From contig JAFUVQ010000013.1 in assembly GCA_017477505.1 (NCBI GenBank), forward strand, positions 62,001-126,000: DNA of 64,000 nucleotides, given 5' to 3'. The position numbers were made by a program, and so were the translations under genes. Under the pieces are notes generated by a model that ran no database searches, was not told where the DNA came from, and saw only the letters and a list, made by a program, of their open reading frames with translations. This document shows, piece after piece, positions 61,572 to 64,000 of the stretch. Source of the stretch: Eubacterium sp. (lineage in GTDB: Bacteria > Bacillota > Clostridia > Lachnospirales > Lachnospiraceae). Within the stretch, counting starts at the first letter, position 1; the number at the start of each line of letters is the position of its first letter.

Positions 61572-62211
61572 ATCCAAGCCTCCTTTCCAGAACATTTCCT
61601 CCTATGGATACGGGTAAAAGTATGATCAGATAGAAAATGACCAGAAGCGTAAGGCTTTCAATGGTCTGATAATAAAGCCCGATCAGGTCCTTTGCCGTAA
61701 ACATCAGATCCATGAGACTTATAGCCGAGAATACCGAGGTTTCTTTCAGCAGAAAGATTACATTTGCAACAAATCCCGGAACGCTTATGCTGATGGCCTG
61801 AGGAAGTATGATGTGGGTAATTACCTGAAAGCGGTTCATTCCCAGGGAAAGAGCACTTTCCGTCTGAATCCGGCCTATAGCCTGAAATCCGCTTCGGAAG
61901 GTTTCTGCCATATATGCGCCTCCGAGAAGTCCCAGACCTATGATTCCCGCCGCTTCGGCGGAAAGGTTGATGCCTATCCTCGGAAGTCCGAAGTAAAGGA
62001 AGAAAAGCTGCACCAGGAGCGGCGTATTTCTGAAAAGCTCTATATAACCGCCAAGGATCCTGTTTAAAACAGGAACCTTGTAAAACCTGATGACAGCCGT
62101 AACGAAACCGATGACTACCGAAAGAATTATACCTATCCACCCGATCTTAAGTGTTAACAGGAGGGCTTTCAGAAAGAGCGGAAGATAATCAAGCATTACT
62201 TCTATATTCAT
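61552..62211 (-). CDS. Polar amino-acid ABC transporter permease
   Basis: A 219-residue permease paralogous to the next gene product. It contains FLKALLLTLKIGWIGI, YIELFRNTPLLVQLFFLYFG and the EAA-like loop SALSLGMNRFQVITHIILPQA. The start MNIEVMLDYL is chosen because AGGAG lies nine to ten bases before it; an ATG nearer to AGGAG would leave no spacer. It follows metI by 41 bases, so the methionine and amino-acid importer genes may form one transcript. Confidence 0.9.
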   Translation of the reverse strand: MNIEVMLDYLPLFLKALLLTLKIGWIGIILSVVIGFVTAVIRFYKVPVLNRILGGYIELFRNTPLLVQLFFLYFGLPRIGINLSAEAAGIIGLGLLGGAYMAETFRSGFQAIGRIQTESALSLGMNRFQVITHIILPQAISISVPGFVANVIFLLKETSVFSAISLMDLMFTAKDLIGLYYQTIESLTLLVIFYLIILLPVSIGGNVLERRLGYAASGN

Positions 62212-62252
62212 TTTCGGCATCTCCTTTCATTTAATCAGTTTCATCGATTCCT

Positions 62253-62915
62253 CTACCTGATCCTTCTGTCCAGTTTCTTGGATAGTAAATTTCCTATCCA
62301 TTGCAGTACCTGCATAAGAAGCACAAGTACCGCTACTGTAATGATCATTATCCAGGTTTCATATCTGTAATATCCATATCTTATGGCGATATCCCCAAGT
62401 CCGCCGCCGCCGACTACTCCGGCCATGGCCGAATAGCCGAGTATGGTTCCGAGAGAAATGGTGACTCCTATAAGAAGTGATATCTTTGCCTCTCCGATAA
62501 GAACCTTTTTTACAATCGCGAATCTACTCGCCCCCATACTGATAGCCGCTTCGACAACACCGGAGTCGACTTCTTTGAGGGAGCTTTCAACCATTCTCGC
62601 TATGAGCGGAGTTGCAGCCAGCGTAAGAGGTACTATGGTTGCAACCGTTCCATAGCTTTTTCCTACCAGCAGCTTTGTAAGCGGCTGGATCAGAATAAGG
62701 AGTATGAGAAACGGAACGCTCCTGGTTATATTGACCATCACGTCAAATACTTTGTACAGTGGTCTGTTGGGCGCGATTCCGTTAGTATCCGATACAGTAA
62801 GGAGTACACCTATAGGGAGTCCCAGTATATAGCCGGAAAATGTAGAGATCAGCACCATCATAAGGGTATCTCTCGTCCCTTCCAGCAGCATTTTTATCAT
62901 TACTGAAGCTGTCAC
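62253..62915 (-). CDS. metI: Methionine ABC transporter permease
   Basis: A 220-residue permease with five helices. MetI signatures are TRDTLMMVLISTFSGYILGLPIG, NITRSVPFLILLILIQP, the EAA-like loop AISMGASRFAIVKKVLI, and AMAGVVGGGGLGDIAIRYGYYRY. It starts with GTG in a one-base overlap with the metN stop (TAGTG), behind AAGGAG. It imports L- or D-methionine with MetN and MetQ. Confidence 0.95.
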   Translation of the reverse strand: MTASVMIKMLLEGTRDTLMMVLISTFSGYILGLPIGVLLTVSDTNGIAPNRPLYKVFDVMVNITRSVPFLILLILIQPLTKLLVGKSYGTVATIVPLTLAATPLIARMVESSLKEVDSGVVEAAISMGASRFAIVKKVLIGEAKISLLIGVTISLGTILGYSAMAGVVGGGGLGDIAIRYGYYRYETWIMIITVAVLVLLMQVLQWIGNLLSKKLDRRIR

Positions 62916-63721
62916 TATATCGCTCTCCTTCCGTTAAAATCTATGACCCTGCCGTCCTCCGACTCAATTTCAAGGTCAAGTTTTCTTGTGTAGATAAGAC
63001 GCTTTGCCGCCTTTGTTTCAGGATTACTGAAAACCTCTTCCACTGTTCCCGTCTCTACCAGATGACCTGCATCCAGAACCGCAACTCTGTCACAGATCTG
63101 CTCGATGACCTTCATCTCGTGTGTTATAAGGACAATGGTGATTCCGTATTCTTTATTGATCTTCTTCAGAAGTGCCAGAATGTTGGATGTGGTTTCCGGG
63201 TCAAGCGCGCTGGTTGCCTCGTCCGAAAGAATGATCTTTGGACTTCCTGCAAGACTTCTGGCTATGGCTACTCTCTGCTTCTGTCCGCCCGAAAGCTGTG
63301 AGGGATAGACCTTAGCCTTGTCGGAAAGCCCTACCACTTCCAGATACTCCGCTGCCTTCTTCCTTGCATCCTTCTTTCTTATACCTGATATCTCAAGGGG
63401 AAATGCTACGTTATCAAGAACATTTCTCTGCATAAGAAGGTTGAAATGCTGGAATATCATACCGATATTTCGTCTTTCCTCTCTGAGCTCCCTGTCCGTA
63501 AGTTCGGTGAGCTTCTTACCCCGGACCTTTACACTGCCCGAAGTGGGTTTTTCCAGGAGGTTGATGGTTCTTACAAATGTGCTTTTACCTGCTCCGGAGA
63601 GCCCTATCACTCCGAATATTTCCCCCTCCTCTATGGAGAGGGAGATATCCGAAAGTGCGGTAAATTCTTCTTCAGCTGTTTTAAAAACTTTAGTTAAATC
63701 TTTTACTTCAATAATCGGCAT
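62915..63721 (-). CDS. metN: Methionine ABC transporter ATP-binding protein (short form)
   Basis: A 268-residue ATPase with Walker A GLSGAGKSTFVRT, the MetN-typical NLLEKPTSGSV, signature LSGGQKQRVAIARSL and Walker B IILSDEATSALDPE. MetN usually carries a C-terminal NIL domain that binds methionine and inhibits transport. Here the protein ends 20-30 residues after the ATPase core (KRLIYTRKLDLEIE...GRRAI), so the regulatory domain is missing. It lies between metQ and metI in one operon. Confidence 0.93.
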   Translation of the reverse strand: MPIIEVKDLTKVFKTAEEEFTALSDISLSIEEGEIFGVIGLSGAGKSTFVRTINLLEKPTSGSVKVRGKKLTELTDRELREERRNIGMIFQHFNLLMQRNVLDNVAFPLEISGIRKKDARKKAAEYLEVVGLSDKAKVYPSQLSGGQKQRVAIARSLAGSPKIILSDEATSALDPETTSNILALLKKINKEYGITIVLITHEMKVIEQICDRVAVLDAGHLVETGTVEEVFSNPETKAAKRLIYTRKLDLEIESEDGRVIDFNGRRAI

Positions 63722-63744
63722 GATAATTCCTCGTATGTGATAAT

Positions 63745-64000
63745 CTAGAATGGTATAACTGCTCCGTCATATGTTTCATTGATGAAATTCTTAATCTCAT
63801 CTGACTTAAGTACTTCTACAAGTGCCTTGATTCCTTCGTTATTCTCATTTCCTTCCTTAACCGCAATGATGTTAACGTATGTTTTTGCTGCTTCCGAATC
63901 TGCTGTCTCATAGGCTATTGAATCCTTGCCTACTGAGAATCCTGCCTCAAGTGCATAGTTTCCGTTAAGTACTACGAATGCTACTTCATCCTTTACTCTG
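63745..64000 (-). CDS. metQ: Methionine-binding lipoprotein MetQ, C-terminal part (cut by window edge)
   Basis: Reading minus from the edge gives 84 residues ending in a TAG at 63745: VAFVVLNGNYALEAGF, KTYVNIIAVKEGNENNEGIK, LKSDEIKNFINETYDGAVIP. This is the C-terminal lobe of NlpA/MetQ-type methionine-binding proteins, which deliver methionine to MetI. It is the first visible gene of the metQ-metN-metI operon, separated from metN by 23 bases. Any upstream S-box or T-box leader would lie outside the window. Confidence 0.9.
   Translation of the reverse strand, partial: RVKDEVAFVVLNGNYALEAGFSVGKDSIAYETADSEAAKTYVNIIAVKEGNENNEGIKALVEVLKSDEIKNFINETYDGAVIPF

Noticed and set aside
1..64000. tRNA or rRNA genes, prophage, insertion sequences
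   Set aside because: I found no T-arm-like clusters, rRNA signatures, transposase, integrase or phage structural genes while reading the window.

Overview
The window reads as chromosomal DNA of an anaerobic low-to-mid-GC Firmicute, most likely a member of the Lachnospiraceae (Clostridia). This rests on the gene content: MecA, a small 2[4Fe-4S] ferredoxin, the conserved run rsmI-trmN6-ricT-holB-tmk, SLH-anchored surface proteins, many GGDEF proteins and a clostridial-type ESX/type VII locus. Genus and species cannot be fixed from the sequence. I saw no rRNA, tRNA or CRISPR array. About nine tenths of the genes lie on the minus strand.

Left third (1-16.2 kb). A truncated serine O-acetyltransferase start and mecA are followed by a 550-base gene-poor stretch that may hold a structured RNA. 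Next comes a housekeeping block: ferredoxin, rsmI, trmN6, ricT, holB, tmk, a GntR regulator, ispE, a DUF4153/4173-like membrane protein and an Orn/Lys/Arg decarboxylase. An accessory pair follows, an HTH protein overlapping a CtkA/HipA-like kinase, with a promoter/operator that predicts a leaderless mRNA. A membrane diguanylate cyclase and an unusual HTH-receiver protein with its LytS/YesM-like histidine kinase close this part.

Middle (16.2-29.1 kb). Two neighbouring surface proteins carry near-identical SLH modules. One is broken by a one-base frameshift; the other is an SLH-anchored GH3 N-acetylhexosaminidase. Then come a methyltransferase-like membrane protein, a phosphoglycolate-phosphatase-like HAD enzyme, a lipoprotein and a receiver-PAS-GGDEF protein. 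A zinc/manganese ABC importer follows, with three matching palindromic operator-like sites. A stand-alone reverse transcriptase (YSDD active site) is preceded on its own strand by a 130-nt element bounded by a perfect 12-bp inverted repeat and by promoter-like hexamers. This is the best candidate here for an undescribed RT-plus-RNA system.

Type VII locus (29.1-41.0 kb). In transcription order it encodes an FHA/trypsin-like membrane protein lacking catalytic residues, a DUF6382-FHA protein, a MinD-like protein lacking P-loop lysines, a YukD ubiquitin-like protein, an EssC/YukB ATPase, two WXG100-like proteins without the W-x-G turn, three small helical proteins and a 422-residue unknown that may be a substrate. 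No EsaA, EssA or EssB is visible.

Right third (41-64 kb). A membrane protein and an ECF sigma/anti-sigma pair precede a 1436-residue fusion of a LacI-type sensor, a GGDEF domain and a GH3 beta-glucosidase-type hydrolase. Then come an NCS2 purine permease split by another one-base frameshift, a heterodimeric ABC exporter, an MMPL transporter with a large coiled-coil partner, a glutamate-cysteine-ligase/class II amidotransferase pair, a polar amino-acid ABC importer without a binding protein, and a metQ-metN-metI operon cut by the window edge.
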